Below are positions 1 to 9,363 of a DNA stretch of 64,000 nt, one piece after another; the stretch's first letter is position 1; each line of letters opens with the position of its first letter. The notes under the pieces are model-generated. The model saw only the letters and a list, made by a program, of their open reading frames with translations. It searched no databases and was not told where the DNA came from. The translations under genes were made by a program, and so were the position numbers. Source of the DNA: Bacillus thermotolerans (lineage in GTDB: Bacteria > Bacillota > Bacilli > Bacillales > Domibacillaceae); the NCBI RefSeq assembly GCF_000812025.2, contig NZ_JWJE02000002.1, forward strand, positions 1-64,000. Reading direction: 5' to 3'.

Positions 1-304
1 TGCAGGCTTACGTTTCAATTCGGACACATCCTCTCAAAATAATTGTAAGGACTTAATTAAACTGTGTCCATGAAACTATACTAACTCCAATCTTTTTATT
101 TATTCTTATTTTATACATGTTCCGCATTTCACCCTTTCCCCATTCAACAAGCTAGAAACCCGCATCCATAGAAAGCACGATTCAAAATAGTTATAAGGTG
201 CAGGATCAACGACGAAGTAAGCAAATACTTTGAAAATAGCATACCCGAGCGGTATCGTGTAAGAAGGAAAGACTAACAGTTTTCATCAGGAGGGAATACA
301 TACT
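1..304. other. intergenic region before nfrA
   Basis: No convincing complete gene lies here. The first 18 bases on the minus strand could be the start of a gene running out of the window: a TTG codon at 16-18 follows a GAGAGG element by 11 bases and opens a frame M-K-R-K-P-A, but six codons are too few to judge. The rest is AT-rich and leads into the nfrA promoter candidate and ribosome site. Confidence 0.4.
230..258 (+). promoter_or_regulatory. candidate sigma-A promoter for nfrA
   Basis: TTGAAA at 230-235 and TATCGT at 253-258 are separated by 17 bases. The -35 matches the consensus at five of six positions and the -10 at four of six. It lies about 45 bases before the nfrA start. This is inference from sequence only. 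Confidence 0.35.
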
Positions 305-1048
305 ATGAATGATGTGATGAACACATTATTATCTCACCGCTCTTTCCGCTCTTTTGAGGATAGACCGGTGGATGAAAATCAATTAGACCAAATTGTCAAG
401 GCTGTTCAGGCGGCACCGAACTGGATTAACGGCCAGCATGTGTCTGTTATCGCGGTAAAAGACCCGGAACGCCGACGAAAATTCGCTGAGCTATGCGGCG
501 GGCAGAAGCACATAGAAGAAGCACCCGTGTTTCTTGTGTTTTGTGCTGATTTTTACCGCATTCACCTGGCAAGCGAAATGGAAGGCATGTCGATGGAAGC
601 GATCGAAGATATTGATACGCTCATCGTGGGGGTCACTGATGTAGGAATTGCGCTTGGGACAGCGGTAGCAGCGGCTGAATCCTTTGGCTTGGGTACCGTT
701 CCTATTGGCGGCATTCGCCGCAATGCACTAGAAGCGATCGAAGAGCTTAGTCTCCCTTCCTATGTTATCCCTGTTTCCGGCTTATGTATCGGCCACCCCG
801 GCGAAGACACAGGCCAGAAGCCCCGCCTTCCTAAGGAAGCGGTGTATCATGAAGAAACATACAACTCCGATTTAACACCGTTACTCGAACGATATAACGA
901 GCAATATTCGGACTATTTAGCAGGCAGATCCAGCGGACAGCGGGCAGGTACATGGACAAAATCGGTGGCCTCTTTTTACAATAAGCCCCACTATTATGAG
1001 GGGATTGCTGATATGCTAAATAAACAGAAATTCCCAGGCGGAAAATAA
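305..1048 (+). CDS. nfrA: NfrA-family NADPH-dependent FMN oxidoreductase
   Basis: A 247-residue nitroreductase-fold flavoprotein of the NfrA/Frp type, expected to bind FMN as a dimer and reduce flavins, nitroaromatics or quinones with NADPH in the cytoplasm. Family marks seen are the N-terminal HRSFRSF phosphate-binding stretch, a GLGTVPIGGIR segment near residue 140, and KPRLPKEAVYHEETY near residue 180, the family's signature. Length matches B. subtilis NfrA1 (about 249 residues). The ATG follows GGAGGG by about nine bases. It is a single gene closed by a strong terminator. In B. subtilis the homologue is a stress gene; no such site was established here. Family assignment is firm, substrate is not. 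Confidence 0.88.
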   Translation: MNDVMNTLLSHRSFRSFEDRPVDENQLDQIVKAVQAAPNWINGQHVSVIAVKDPERRRKFAELCGGQKHIEEAPVFLVFCADFYRIHLASEMEGMSMEAIEDIDTLIVGVTDVGIALGTAVAAAESFGLGTVPIGGIRRNALEAIEELSLPSYVIPVSGLCIGHPGEDTGQKPRLPKEAVYHEETYNSDLTPLLERYNEQYSDYLAGRSSGQRAGTWTKSVASFYNKPHYYEGIADMLNKQKFPGGK

Positions 1049-1064
1049 AAACAAACCTTTCCGA

Positions 1065-1096
1065 GAGCACAAGCGTTGTAGGCTTGTGCTCTTTTT
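1065..1096 (+). terminator. intrinsic terminator after nfrA
   Basis: A perfect 10-bp stem (GAGCACAAGC with GCTTGTGCTC, 7-base loop) is followed by five T residues, 16 bases after the nfrA stop codon. Confidence 0.9.
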
Positions 1097-1190
1097 ATGC
1101 AGGCAGCATGTCTTGGTTTAACAAACAGGTCCGGCAAGGAATAGGTGATAAAGAGACAACTAAACAGCAAACAGAAAAAGGAGGAGTTGG

Positions 1191-2063
1191 ATGACGAATT
1201 TCGTTAAAGGATGCCTAGGCTGTCTTGGGATCATTTGTATACTGGCCTTATTGATTGGCGGATGCACAGCTATCTTCCAAGACGATTCCACTGAAACGGA
1301 TAAAGAGCTGTCAAGAGAGAACAGCTCTAAGCAGAACCAGCCTGACCGCGCCGACCAGCCCGAGGAGGAACCTGCCCTTTCCTCTGATAGCCCGGAGCCA
1401 GAACAGGAAGAAGAGGAGCCTGAGAGCTCTCCTTCAAATGATCGAATGACGGCCACTGTTGCATCTATCACAGACGGTGACACGATTAAAGTTAACATGA
1501 ATGGGAGAGAAGAAACCATCCGTTTTATTCTAGTAGATACACCGGAAACAAAACACCCTCGTACCGGTGTACAGCCATTCGGGCCTGAAGCCTCTGCCTT
1601 TACCGAGCAGCAGCTATCCGGTAAAGAGGTACAGATTGAACCGGGTATTGAAGAGCGTGACCGATATGGCCGACTCCTTGCTTATATCTATGTAGACGGC
1701 CAAATGTTTAATAAGCGGTTGCTGAAGGAAGGGTTAGCACGTGTGGACGTGTATCCTCCGAATACAAAATACTTAGATGAATTCCAGGAAATTCAATCGG
1801 CGGCTCAGCAGAAACAAATAGGCATCTGGTCCATCGAAAACTATGTAACAGAAGATGGATACAATACAGAGCAGGCAGAAGAAACGCCAAAACAGGAGGC
1901 TGATACTGCATCTGACCCTGCACCCGCTCCAGCCTCTCCTGCAGAATCATATAAAAACTGCACGGAGCTGAGAAGCGTGTATCCGGACGGGGTGCCTGCC
2001 GACCATCCAGCATATAACTCTAAACATGACCGGGACAATGACCGGTGGGCCTGTGAAAGTTAA
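1191..2063 (+). CDS. thermonuclease-family lipoprotein with excalibur domain
   Basis: A 290-residue secreted nuclease. It starts with a hydrophobic segment and a lipobox-like LIGGC (Cys25), then an acidic Glu/Pro/Ser-rich linker (about 35-85). The staphylococcal-nuclease fold follows at about 90-220: TDGDTIKV, then RFILVDTPETKHP carrying the first catalytic Arg and Glu, and ERDRYGRLLAY with the second Arg. The last 35 residues (NCTELRSVYPDGVP to DNDRWACES) are an excalibur calcium-binding module. It should degrade extracellular DNA or RNA with calcium, tethered to the outer membrane face. The ATG follows GGAGGAG. A close paralogue with a different C-terminal module lies at 49281-50018. Confidence 0.88.
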   Translation: MTNFVKGCLGCLGIICILALLIGGCTAIFQDDSTETDKELSRENSSKQNQPDRADQPEEEPALSSDSPEPEQEEEEPESSPSNDRMTATVASITDGDTIKVNMNGREETIRFILVDTPETKHPRTGVQPFGPEASAFTEQQLSGKEVQIEPGIEERDRYGRLLAYIYVDGQMFNKRLLKEGLARVDVYPPNTKYLDEFQEIQSAAQQKQIGIWSIENYVTEDGYNTEQAEETPKQEADTASDPAPAPASPAESYKNCTELRSVYPDGVPADHPAYNSKHDRDNDRWACES

Positions 2064-2070
2064 CAAAGAA

Positions 2071-2112
2071 TTGGATACCCCCTCTATTTGCAGGCAGGAG
2101 GGGGGCATCCAA
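2071..2112. terminator. hairpin between convergent nuclease and amidase genes
   Basis: TTGGAT plus CCCCCTC on the left pairs with GAGGGGGG plus ATCCAA on the right, with single-base interruptions. It lies between two convergent genes and probably serves both, although neither side has a good T tract. Confidence 0.5.
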
Positions 2113-2117
2113 CCTTG

Positions 2118-2939
2118 TTACTCTTCTCTAACACTCGGGTTCAAACCGAATTCTCCCCTGATTTTCCTCTGTGCTTCTTGAGCTGATTCAAATGTTTGGA
2201 ATACCCCTGTCCAAATACGCCTATCTTGTACAAACGGCTGATATCCCAATCGATTTTCGATCAGCTTCGCATACTTTTCTGCTTCAGCGTCATCCTTGAA
2301 TGTGCCTGTATAAATCCGAAAACGCCCGAACGCTGCAAAGGGAGAATTCGTCAATAAAGCAGCTTTCTTCTTTAAGCCTGCATACTCGGCAATCCCGCAG
2401 GCAATGGCTGTACCCTGCGCCCTCATAATACTGTCATCCCTCAGCTTCTTACTATCAATGGTAGAATCCATGAAGCCGCCTTCCGTCAAAACAGCAGCTA
2501 CAGGCAGATCCTTAAAAGCACGCACTACATGGAAATTTTCTTTCTTCATTCCACGATCCCTAATGCCCATTGCCCGGACGATCCTTGGATGTACGGCTCT
2601 GGCCAGCCGTTCGCTTCGCGGCTGGCTGCCAAGATACGTATACGTCTCTACCCCGCTATGATTTCCCCAGTTGGTTCCCAGCACATTATGATGCACACTG
2701 ACATAAATGTCACAGCCCCAGTTCCTCGCTCTTTCTGTTCGAGCCGCCAAGGGGACATCCACCGTTCCTGTTGAATCATCCGTCCGAAGCAGCTCCACAT
2801 TCTCGTATGTTCTTAACTCAGCCTCCAACGCCTGAACTACTTTATTATTAAAGTTCCATTCGTATTCCCCATCAGGCGCTCTCTTTCCCCTAGTAGAGCC
2901 TCCGCCTCCATGTCCAGCACCATAAGCAATTCGAACCAT
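2118..2939 (-). CDS. N-acetylmuramoyl-L-alanine amidase with SPOR domain
   Basis: A zinc amidase (Amidase_3 fold, about residues 1-190) that cuts the bond between muramic acid and L-alanine in peptidoglycan. Visible zinc-site elements are AGHGG near the N terminus, the Glu in DGEYEW, VSVHHN near residue 85 and the catalytic Glu in TEGGF. A C-terminal SPOR repeat (about 200-270, FRIYTGTFKD and IWTGVFQTFES) should bind denuded glycan. There is no signal peptide, as in the mother-cell amidase CwlC of B. subtilis and in phage endolysins. The chosen ATG (2937-2939) follows GGGAGG by seven bases; an in-frame ATG nine codons upstream has no ribosome site. A role in mother-cell lysis is inference. 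Confidence 0.82.
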   Translation of the reverse strand: MVRIAYGAGHGGGGSTRGKRAPDGEYEWNFNNKVVQALEAELRTYENVELLRTDDSTGTVDVPLAARTERARNWGCDIYVSVHHNVLGTNWGNHSGVETYTYLGSQPRSERLARAVHPRIVRAMGIRDRGMKKENFHVVRAFKDLPVAAVLTEGGFMDSTIDSKKLRDDSIMRAQGTAIACGIAEYAGLKKKAALLTNSPFAAFGRFRIYTGTFKDDAEAEKYAKLIENRLGYQPFVQDRRIWTGVFQTFESAQEAQRKIRGEFGLNPSVREE

Positions 2940-3170
2940 GCATGCTCTTCCTCCCGTTTTTATCATTCATATTTATTTCGCGATGATCCCGAGTTTTTGT
3001 CGAGTCATGTACCACCCAATGACATCTGAACTACTGTTTTATTCACGAGATCCTCCATAAAGCTTGTTCACTATTTCCCGGCTAGGTCCATCATGGCGAT
3101 CACCTCTTACAAGATAGGCTTGCCTCATTAAACAAGCGGACGCGAGTTGTCACTCCATCAGGAGCGGTAT

Positions 3171-3203
3171 AAAAAACCCCTTATTCTATACGAATAAGAG
3201 GCT
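3171..3203 (-). terminator. intrinsic terminator after map
   Basis: Reading the minus strand, CCTCTTATTC pairs with GAATAAGGGG around a 5-base loop, followed by six T residues. It lies about 30 bases past the map stop codon. Confidence 0.85.
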
Positions 3204-3231
3204 TTCACACAGGCCTGCGCTGGCACAGCCG

Positions 3232-3990
<759 letters not shown>

Positions 3991-4053
3991 CTATATTAAA
4001 GTTTGCTTCCGTATTTACTATACAGAAAATACGTTTCCTTGAAAAGCACTTGC

Positions 4054-5229
4054 TCATTCATTTAAAAACCGCCAGGCAGCTGAAGCTAGTATTTTACCCG
4101 CATGAATCATGGATCGTTCATCGATATCAAATCTTGCATGATGGTGTGGATAGACTGCATTTGTTTCCAGATTGCCTGCCCCTGTCAGAAAAAAGGTGCC
4201 AGGTACTCGTTTTAAATAATGGGAAAAATCCTCCCCTACCATCAGAGGCTCGGTGATATAACAATTCTCACTGCCAAGAATACTCTTCGCCCCTTCCATA
4301 ACGAACTGCGTTTCCTTGGGGTGATTTCTGACCGGCGGATAGCCCCTTAAATAATGATATGTGTAAGAAGCACCTGCCCCTTCGCAAAGACCGCGCAGAA
4401 GGGCCTCCATGCGCTGTTCAATCATTTCCTGTACCTCTGCCTTGAACGTACGGACGGTTCCTTTGATCGTCATTTTTTCAGGAATAATATTAAACGCATC
4501 TCCCGCATGAAGAGAGCCGACTGTAATAACAGCTGAATCCAGCGGACTTACGCTCCGGCTGATGATTTGCTGGATGGCCTGCACCCAGTTTGTCCCAATG
4601 ACTACCGGGTCCACTGCTTCATGAGGAAGCCCTCCGTGACCACCCTTTCCAATCACTTCTACTTCAAAATGATCGGCTGCAGCCATAATTTCCTGCTCTT
4701 GAAAAGCAGCTTTGCCTACAGGAATAGTCGACCACAAATGAGTGCCAAAAATAGCATCTACCCCATCCAAGCAGCCATCTTTAATCATTTCGATTGCTCC
4801 TCCAGGAACAAGCTCTTCCGCAAACTGATGAATGAGCACGACATTCCCCTTTAACAAATGCCGATTGGCCTGCAGCGCTTTTGCCACGGAAAGCAGTGTA
4901 GCGGTATGGGCATCATGGCCGCACGCATGCATTTTCCCGTCTACTTTCGACCGGTATGGCACATCCTTTAAATCATGAATCGGCAGTGCGTCAAAATCGG
5001 CACGCAGCGCGACCGTTTTTCCAGGCTGCTCCCCGCGGATCATGCCGACAACGCCTCTTCCGCCTACTCCTTCTTTCACTTCTATTCCCTGTTCCTTTAA
5101 AAAGCGGGCGATAAAAGCCGGCGTCTCTACCTCTTCAAAAGATAATTCAGGATATTGGTGTAAGTATCTTCTCACTTTTACGGTCTCTTCAAAATCATTT
5201 TCCAGCATAGCAAAAATATTTTTCAGCAA
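4054..5229 (-). CDS. M20D-family amidohydrolase (N-acyl amino acid or hippurate type)
   Basis: A 391-residue metallopeptidase-fold hydrolase that cleaves the acyl or amide group from N-substituted amino acids in the cytoplasm. Metal-site motifs are ACGHDAH near residue 104, HQFAEE near 135, THLW near 162 and GEDFSHY near 355; the typical lid domain lies between about 185 and 295. The start is TTG at 5227-5229, eight bases after GGGGGAGAGG; the first ATG, seven codons in, has no ribosome site. Relatives are YxeP, HipO and aminoacylases, and the substrate cannot be told from sequence. It stands alone between map and the ABC-F gene. Confidence 0.85.
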   Translation of the reverse strand: MLKNIFAMLENDFEETVKVRRYLHQYPELSFEEVETPAFIARFLKEQGIEVKEGVGGRGVVGMIRGEQPGKTVALRADFDALPIHDLKDVPYRSKVDGKMHACGHDAHTATLLSVAKALQANRHLLKGNVVLIHQFAEELVPGGAIEMIKDGCLDGVDAIFGTHLWSTIPVGKAAFQEQEIMAAADHFEVEVIGKGGHGGLPHEAVDPVVIGTNWVQAIQQIISRSVSPLDSAVITVGSLHAGDAFNIIPEKMTIKGTVRTFKAEVQEMIEQRMEALLRGLCEGAGASYTYHYLRGYPPVRNHPKETQFVMEGAKSILGSENCYITEPLMVGEDFSHYLKRVPGTFFLTGAGNLETNAVYPHHHARFDIDERSMIHAGKILASAAWRFLNE

Positions 5230-5341
5230 GTCCTCTCCCCCTTGTCTCTTTTATCTCTATGTTTATTCTATCTTACATAGAAAGACCTGTGGGTATTTTT
5301 TCGGCTTTTCGTTCAACTTCCGTGATACTCCTTAAAGAACA

Positions 5342-5379
5342 GAATGCCTTGTCTCCGGTATCCCGTTGACAAGGCATTC
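5342..5379 (-). terminator. inverted repeat after the ABC-F gene
   Basis: A perfect 12-bp inverted repeat (GAATGCCTTGTC with its complement, 14-base loop) lies about 60 bases past the ABC-F stop codon. The T tract on the minus strand is short (TGTTCTTT), so it may be a weak terminator. Confidence 0.45.
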
Positions 5380-5439
5380 GTTGATTCTATTAAAGGATCC
5401 CACCTGATTCTCACCGCCTCCTGGTCATAAGAAAGCCAG

Positions 5440-6996
5440 TTAAAGGACTTTCGTTGTCCAGGATTCTCCGTTCCATATATCTGTCACCACTTCACGGTAG
5501 AATTCAGGCTCATGCGAAATAAGCAGCACGCTGCCTTTATAGTCACGTATCGCCCGTTTCAGCTCTTCTTTAGCGTCTACATCTAAATGGTTCGTCGGCT
5601 CGTCGAGCACTAATACATTTGTTTCTCTGTTAATCAGCTTGCACAGACGGACTTTCGCTTTTTCGCCGCCGCTCAGTACAGCAACCTTGCTTTCAATATG
5701 CTTCGTTGTCAAGCCGCATTTAGCAAGAGCTGAACGGACCTCATACTGAGTAAAGGAAGGGAACTCGCTCCAGATTTCTTCAATACACGTATGACCGTTA
5801 TCCGTTTTCATTTCCTGTTCAAAGTAACCGATCAGCAGGTTGTCTCCCCGTTCTACTTTTCCGGAAACCGGCGGGATCTCTCCTAATAAACTTCGTAACA
5901 GAGTCGTTTTTCCGATTCCATTTGCGCCTGTAAGAGCAATCTTTTGTCCGCGTTCCATTTGCAGGTTCAGCGGCTTAGACAGCGGTTCATCATAGCCGAT
6001 GACAAGATTCTCTGCCTGGAAGATAAGCTTGCTTGGCGTCCGCCCTTCCTTGAAGTGGAACTCAGGCTTCGGACGTTCTGCCGCTAACTCAATTACTTCC
6101 ATTTTATCCAGCTTCTTCTGCCGGGACATGGCCATGTTTCGCGTGGACACCCGCGCTTTATTGCGGGCAACGAAATCCTTCAGGTCGGCAATTTCCTGCT
6201 GCTGCTTTTTAAAAGCGGCCTCGAGCTGCTGCTTCTTCATTTCGTACACTTTCAGGAAGTCCTCATACGTGCCGGAATAGCGGTTCAGCTCCTGATTTTC
6301 CATATGATAAATCAAGTTGACGACACTATTTAAGAATGGAATATCATGTGAAATAAGAATAAATGCATTGTCATATTCCTGAAGATAGCGCTTCAGCCAT
6401 TCAATGTGCTGCTCATCTAAATAGTTCGTCGGCTCATCAAGCAGCAAAATATCCGGCTTTTCCAAAAGCAGCTTCGCTAAAAGCACCTTCGTCCGCTGAC
6501 CGCCGCTTAAGTCATTCACGTCACGGTCAAGTCCAATGTCATCAAGCCCAAGCCCGCGTGCGGTTTCCTCAATTTTAGCATCAATAACGTAGAAGTCATT
6601 ATTTGTGAGCAGGTCTTGCATGGTTCCTGTTTCTTCCAGCAGCGCCTCCAGCTCTTCAGGGGAAGCGTCACCCATCCGACCAAATAATTGATTCATTTCC
6701 GCTTCAATATCAAATAAATACTGAAACGCGGTCCGAAGTACATCACGAATCGACATGCCCTGCTTTAAATCGGCATGCTGATCCAAATAGCCGACACGCA
6801 CGTTTTTAGCCCATTCAATCTTTCCCTCATCCGGCTTTAATTCACCGGTAATAATATTCATAAATGTCGATTTCCCCTCGCCGTTTGCACCGACAAGACC
6901 AATATGCTCCCCTTTTAGAAGCCGGAACGACACATCATTAAAAATCGCCCGATCTCCGAATCCGTGGCTCAGACGACTGACTGATAATATACTCAT
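5440..6996 (-). CDS. yfmM: ABC-F family ATPase (YfmM-like)
   Basis: A 518-residue soluble ABC-F protein with two fused ATPase domains and no membrane segments. Domain 1 has Walker A GANGEGKST near residue 36, signature LSGGQ near 163 and Walker B DILLLDEPTN. A basic linker (about 240-320) carries the P-site tRNA-interaction region. Domain 2 has GANGIGKTT near 355, LSGGE near 440 and VLVLDEPTNHLD. ABC-F proteins act on ribosomes, in translation quality control or antibiotic protection. Length and the opening residues match B. subtilis YfmM as remembered. The linker is not extended as in typical resistance members, so a housekeeping role is more likely. Confidence 0.85.
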   Translation of the reverse strand: MSILSVSRLSHGFGDRAIFNDVSFRLLKGEHIGLVGANGEGKSTFMNIITGELKPDEGKIEWAKNVRVGYLDQHADLKQGMSIRDVLRTAFQYLFDIEAEMNQLFGRMGDASPEELEALLEETGTMQDLLTNNDFYVIDAKIEETARGLGLDDIGLDRDVNDLSGGQRTKVLLAKLLLEKPDILLLDEPTNYLDEQHIEWLKRYLQEYDNAFILISHDIPFLNSVVNLIYHMENQELNRYSGTYEDFLKVYEMKKQQLEAAFKKQQQEIADLKDFVARNKARVSTRNMAMSRQKKLDKMEVIELAAERPKPEFHFKEGRTPSKLIFQAENLVIGYDEPLSKPLNLQMERGQKIALTGANGIGKTTLLRSLLGEIPPVSGKVERGDNLLIGYFEQEMKTDNGHTCIEEIWSEFPSFTQYEVRSALAKCGLTTKHIESKVAVLSGGEKAKVRLCKLINRETNVLVLDEPTNHLDVDAKEELKRAIRDYKGSVLLISHEPEFYREVVTDIWNGESWTTKVL

Positions 6997-7088
6997 ATAG
7001 AAAAAGCTCTCCTTGTTTTTGGTTTATTATATCATTTAACTACTTTTACATGGCTGAAGTCTACAAGTTTTTTTGACTGCAGGCTACT

Positions 7089-7127
7089 AAAAAAGCTGCA
7101 GAGCCAACGACCAGCTCTGCAGCTTTA
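7089..7127 (-). terminator. intrinsic terminator after the YeeE/YedE gene
   Basis: On the minus strand an 11-bp perfect stem (AGCTGCAGAGC with GCTCTGCAGCT, 9-base loop) is followed by a run of T residues, 25 bases past the stop codon. Confidence 0.9.
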
Positions 7128-7150
7128 ATTACTTACTATTCAACTAATCA

Positions 7151-8368
7151 TCAATCGCGATACTTGCAATACGGACGAAGCTTCACGCCGATAATGCTTC
7201 CAGCGTAAGCGGCTACGAACCAAAGCCAGCCGTGCACGCTAAATGAAGCAATGCCGCTAAAGAAAGCTCCAATGTTACAGCCAAAAGAGATGCGGGCTCC
7301 GTATCCCATCATGAGCCCACCGATTAAGGAACCGATGACCATTTTCATTGGCAGCTTGAATTTCAAGCCTTTTCTGAAGCTTCCAGCAAGTACAGCTGCA
7401 AGCAGCGCCCCTACCATTAAGCTAATATCCATAACAGATGTTGTATGGAAGTAAACCGGCTCCTGTAAAGAAGCCAGGTTGCTTGGAGACTGCCAGTAGC
7501 TCCAGTTTTCCGGATTTCCGCCAAACGCTTGAACTGCTTTCGCTCCCCACAGGGCGAACGCTGAAGTTACTCCCCAAGGCTTGCCTTGAACAAGTAAAAT
7601 AACTGCGTTTAATACCGCAAGCGCCAACCCGCCGATGACAATTGGCCATGGACCAAAGAAGATAGACTTCCAGCTCTTGGCTTTTACTTCTTTCTTATAA
7701 AGCTTACCGTTCTTTTTCTTCTCAACTAGTACAGTGATCGCATACACAATCGCAAGCAAAGCCACTTGAATGAAGAAGCCTGGAAGGACTCCATATGATT
7801 CAACGAAGGAAACCTCTCCAAGACCCGGCAAGTTTGTCCAAAAATCAAAATGAGTAGTAGCAATGACCGAACCGGCAATAAAGCCGACTAGAGCGATGAT
7901 TCCGTTAGCATCTCCGCCGCCAATGTGGTATAGCGTACCAGATGCACATCCATCTCCCATCTGCATGCCGATTCCAAAGATAAAGGCTCCGATAAGAACG
8001 GACATCCCTGCAGCATTGACATTACCTGACATATCTACACCAAAGACGGTACCAGCTGTCAAAAGCGGCAGAAATAATAGACTGGCTACAAGCAGCATCC
8101 ATACTTGTGCTCGGATCCCTTCACCATGACGGTACAGGATAAATTGTCTCCACGCCGACGTAAATCCAAATCGAGCGTGATATAATATAAAACCAGCAAC
8201 CGCGCCGAGCATATATAGAACCGCTTGTCTTCCTGATACAGCATTAAAAAGGAATAAGGCTCCTCCTGCTAATACAACGAAAATAAGAAAATATAATATT
8301 TGATCAAGGCGTCTTCCACTTTTATGTTTTAAAGGCTGTTCTGCAGCCTTTTTAAGTACTGCTTCCAT
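7151..8368 (-). CDS. YeeE/YedE family sulfur-compound transporter
   Basis: A 405-residue membrane protein with about ten hydrophobic helices and the duplicated YeeE/YedE (TsuA) fold. Family cysteines are seen in GDGCASGTLYHIGGG (near residue 140) and SFGCNIGAFFSG (near 375), the sites that pass thiosulfate through the membrane in TsuA. It probably imports thiosulfate or a related sulfur species. The ATG at 8366-8368 follows AAGGGGAG by about ten bases; an ATG ten codons upstream lacks a ribosome site. No tusA or rhodanese gene is adjacent, so the partner that receives the sulfur is unknown. A 19-bp palindrome lies about 95 bases upstream. Confidence 0.82.
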   Translation of the reverse strand: MEAVLKKAAEQPLKHKSGRRLDQILYFLIFVVLAGGALFLFNAVSGRQAVLYMLGAVAGFILYHARFGFTSAWRQFILYRHGEGIRAQVWMLLVASLLFLPLLTAGTVFGVDMSGNVNAAGMSVLIGAFIFGIGMQMGDGCASGTLYHIGGGDANGIIALVGFIAGSVIATTHFDFWTNLPGLGEVSFVESYGVLPGFFIQVALLAIVYAITVLVEKKKNGKLYKKEVKAKSWKSIFFGPWPIVIGGLALAVLNAVILLVQGKPWGVTSAFALWGAKAVQAFGGNPENWSYWQSPSNLASLQEPVYFHTTSVMDISLMVGALLAAVLAGSFRKGLKFKLPMKMVIGSLIGGLMMGYGARISFGCNIGAFFSGIASFSVHGWLWFVAAYAGSIIGVKLRPYCKYRD

Positions 8369-8461
8369 TATCTTTTCGCTCCCCTTTCTCAATAACATAT
8401 AATAATATACAACAAAACTGATTAAATTTCTAGGTTTATTTGTAGATTAATAAATGCACTC

Positions 8462-8480
8462 TTTTCTAAAAATTAGAAAA
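8462..8480. promoter_or_regulatory. palindrome in the yeeE-ywaF divergent region
   Basis: TTTTCTA and TAGAAAA flank five A/T bases. The site lies between two divergent genes and could be an operator for the sulfur transporter, but AT-rich palindromes also arise by chance. Confidence 0.25.
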
Positions 8481-8608
8481 ATAATGCTATTTGCGAGACC
8501 CATTCCACCTTCAGTTATTTATCGTAATTTCTTTGCATATGTAATATGGAGTCAAGTATTCTGTTAAACTTTATATAATGAAGAAACTATTAAAAAGGAG
8601 AGTAAACG

Positions 8609-9346
8609 ATGGACTGGTTCAGCAAAAGCTACGAAGCCTTTGAGTTCCATATGTTTTCAGCCAGCCATATAACGGTATGGGTCATACTCGCTGCAACCGT
8701 ATTACTAACCTTCCTGTACCGATCTCGTTTCACCGAAGTAACCTCTAGACGAGTGGAAGTATCTTTAGCCTTCATCCTCATTCTTCTCGAAGCTTCCTAT
8801 CACGGATGGATGCTGCGAACCGGCACCTGGTCAGTCAGCCATGCTTTGCCTTTAGAGCTTTGCAGCCTGTCGGTATTTCTTACCGTTGCTTTACTGCTTA
8901 CTAGAAAGAAAGTATTATATGACATTTTGCTCTTTATCGGTGTATTGGGTGCTTCCCAAGCACTGATTACACCCTATTTATATTTCGATTTCCCTCACTT
9001 CCGCTTTTTTCACTTTTTCGGCACACACTCTATTATTTTCTGGACACCGCTCTACCTTACATGGATAAGAGGGTACCGTCCTACTCTTTCCTCCGTCATT
9101 CGGACCATGTTATTCTTGAATCTGCTTGTTCCGCCTGTTCTGCTCATTAATAAGCTGACAAACGGGAATTACCTTTACCTGGCCCATAAGCCGGAAACAG
9201 CCAGCTTGCTGGATTTGCTCGGGCCTTACCCCTGGTATATTGTCTCACTTGAAGGTGTCGCTTTCTTATTAAGCCTTGGCATCTGGCTGCTTTTCAAAGA
9301 AAAAGAGCCGTCTATCTTCACTAACCGTGAATATAGACGCCCCTAA
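8609..9346 (+). CDS. YwaF family (TIGR02206) integral membrane protein
   Basis: A 245-residue protein with about seven hydrophobic helices, matching the YwaF/TIGR02206 family of uncharacterised bacterial membrane proteins distantly like TMEM164. Conserved polar positions visible are HxxW in ASHITVWV, the HGW in ASYHGWML and LPLELCSLSVF in the third helix. No function is established. The ATG follows AAAAGGAGAG by about six bases. It is divergent from the sulfur transporter and convergent with the thiF end of the thiamine operon, and its 3' end also holds that operon's likely terminator. Confidence 0.8.
   Translation: MDWFSKSYEAFEFHMFSASHITVWVILAATVLLTFLYRSRFTEVTSRRVEVSLAFILILLEASYHGWMLRTGTWSVSHALPLELCSLSVFLTVALLLTRKKVLYDILLFIGVLGASQALITPYLYFDFPHFRFFHFFGTHSIIFWTPLYLTWIRGYRPTLSSVIRTMLFLNLLVPPVLLINKLTNGNYLYLAHKPETASLLDLLGPYPWYIVSLEGVAFLLSLGIWLLFKEKEPSIFTNREYRRP
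9297..9339 (-). terminator. likely thi operon terminator inside the ywaF 3' end
   Basis: On the minus strand CGTCTATATTCAC pairs with GTGAAGATAGACG (one mismatch, 5-base loop), followed by GCTCTTTTTC. It lies 25 bases past the thiF stop, within the last codons of the convergent ywaF-type gene. Confidence 0.55.
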
Positions 9347-9363
9347 TCAAAAAACATTGGTCT

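Noticed and set aside
3039-3128. A 29-codon minus-strand frame (MRQAYLVRGDRHDGPSRE start) between map and the amidase gene
   Set aside because: The composition looks partly coding, but there is no ribosome site before the ATG and the frame is too short to judge without comparison to relatives.
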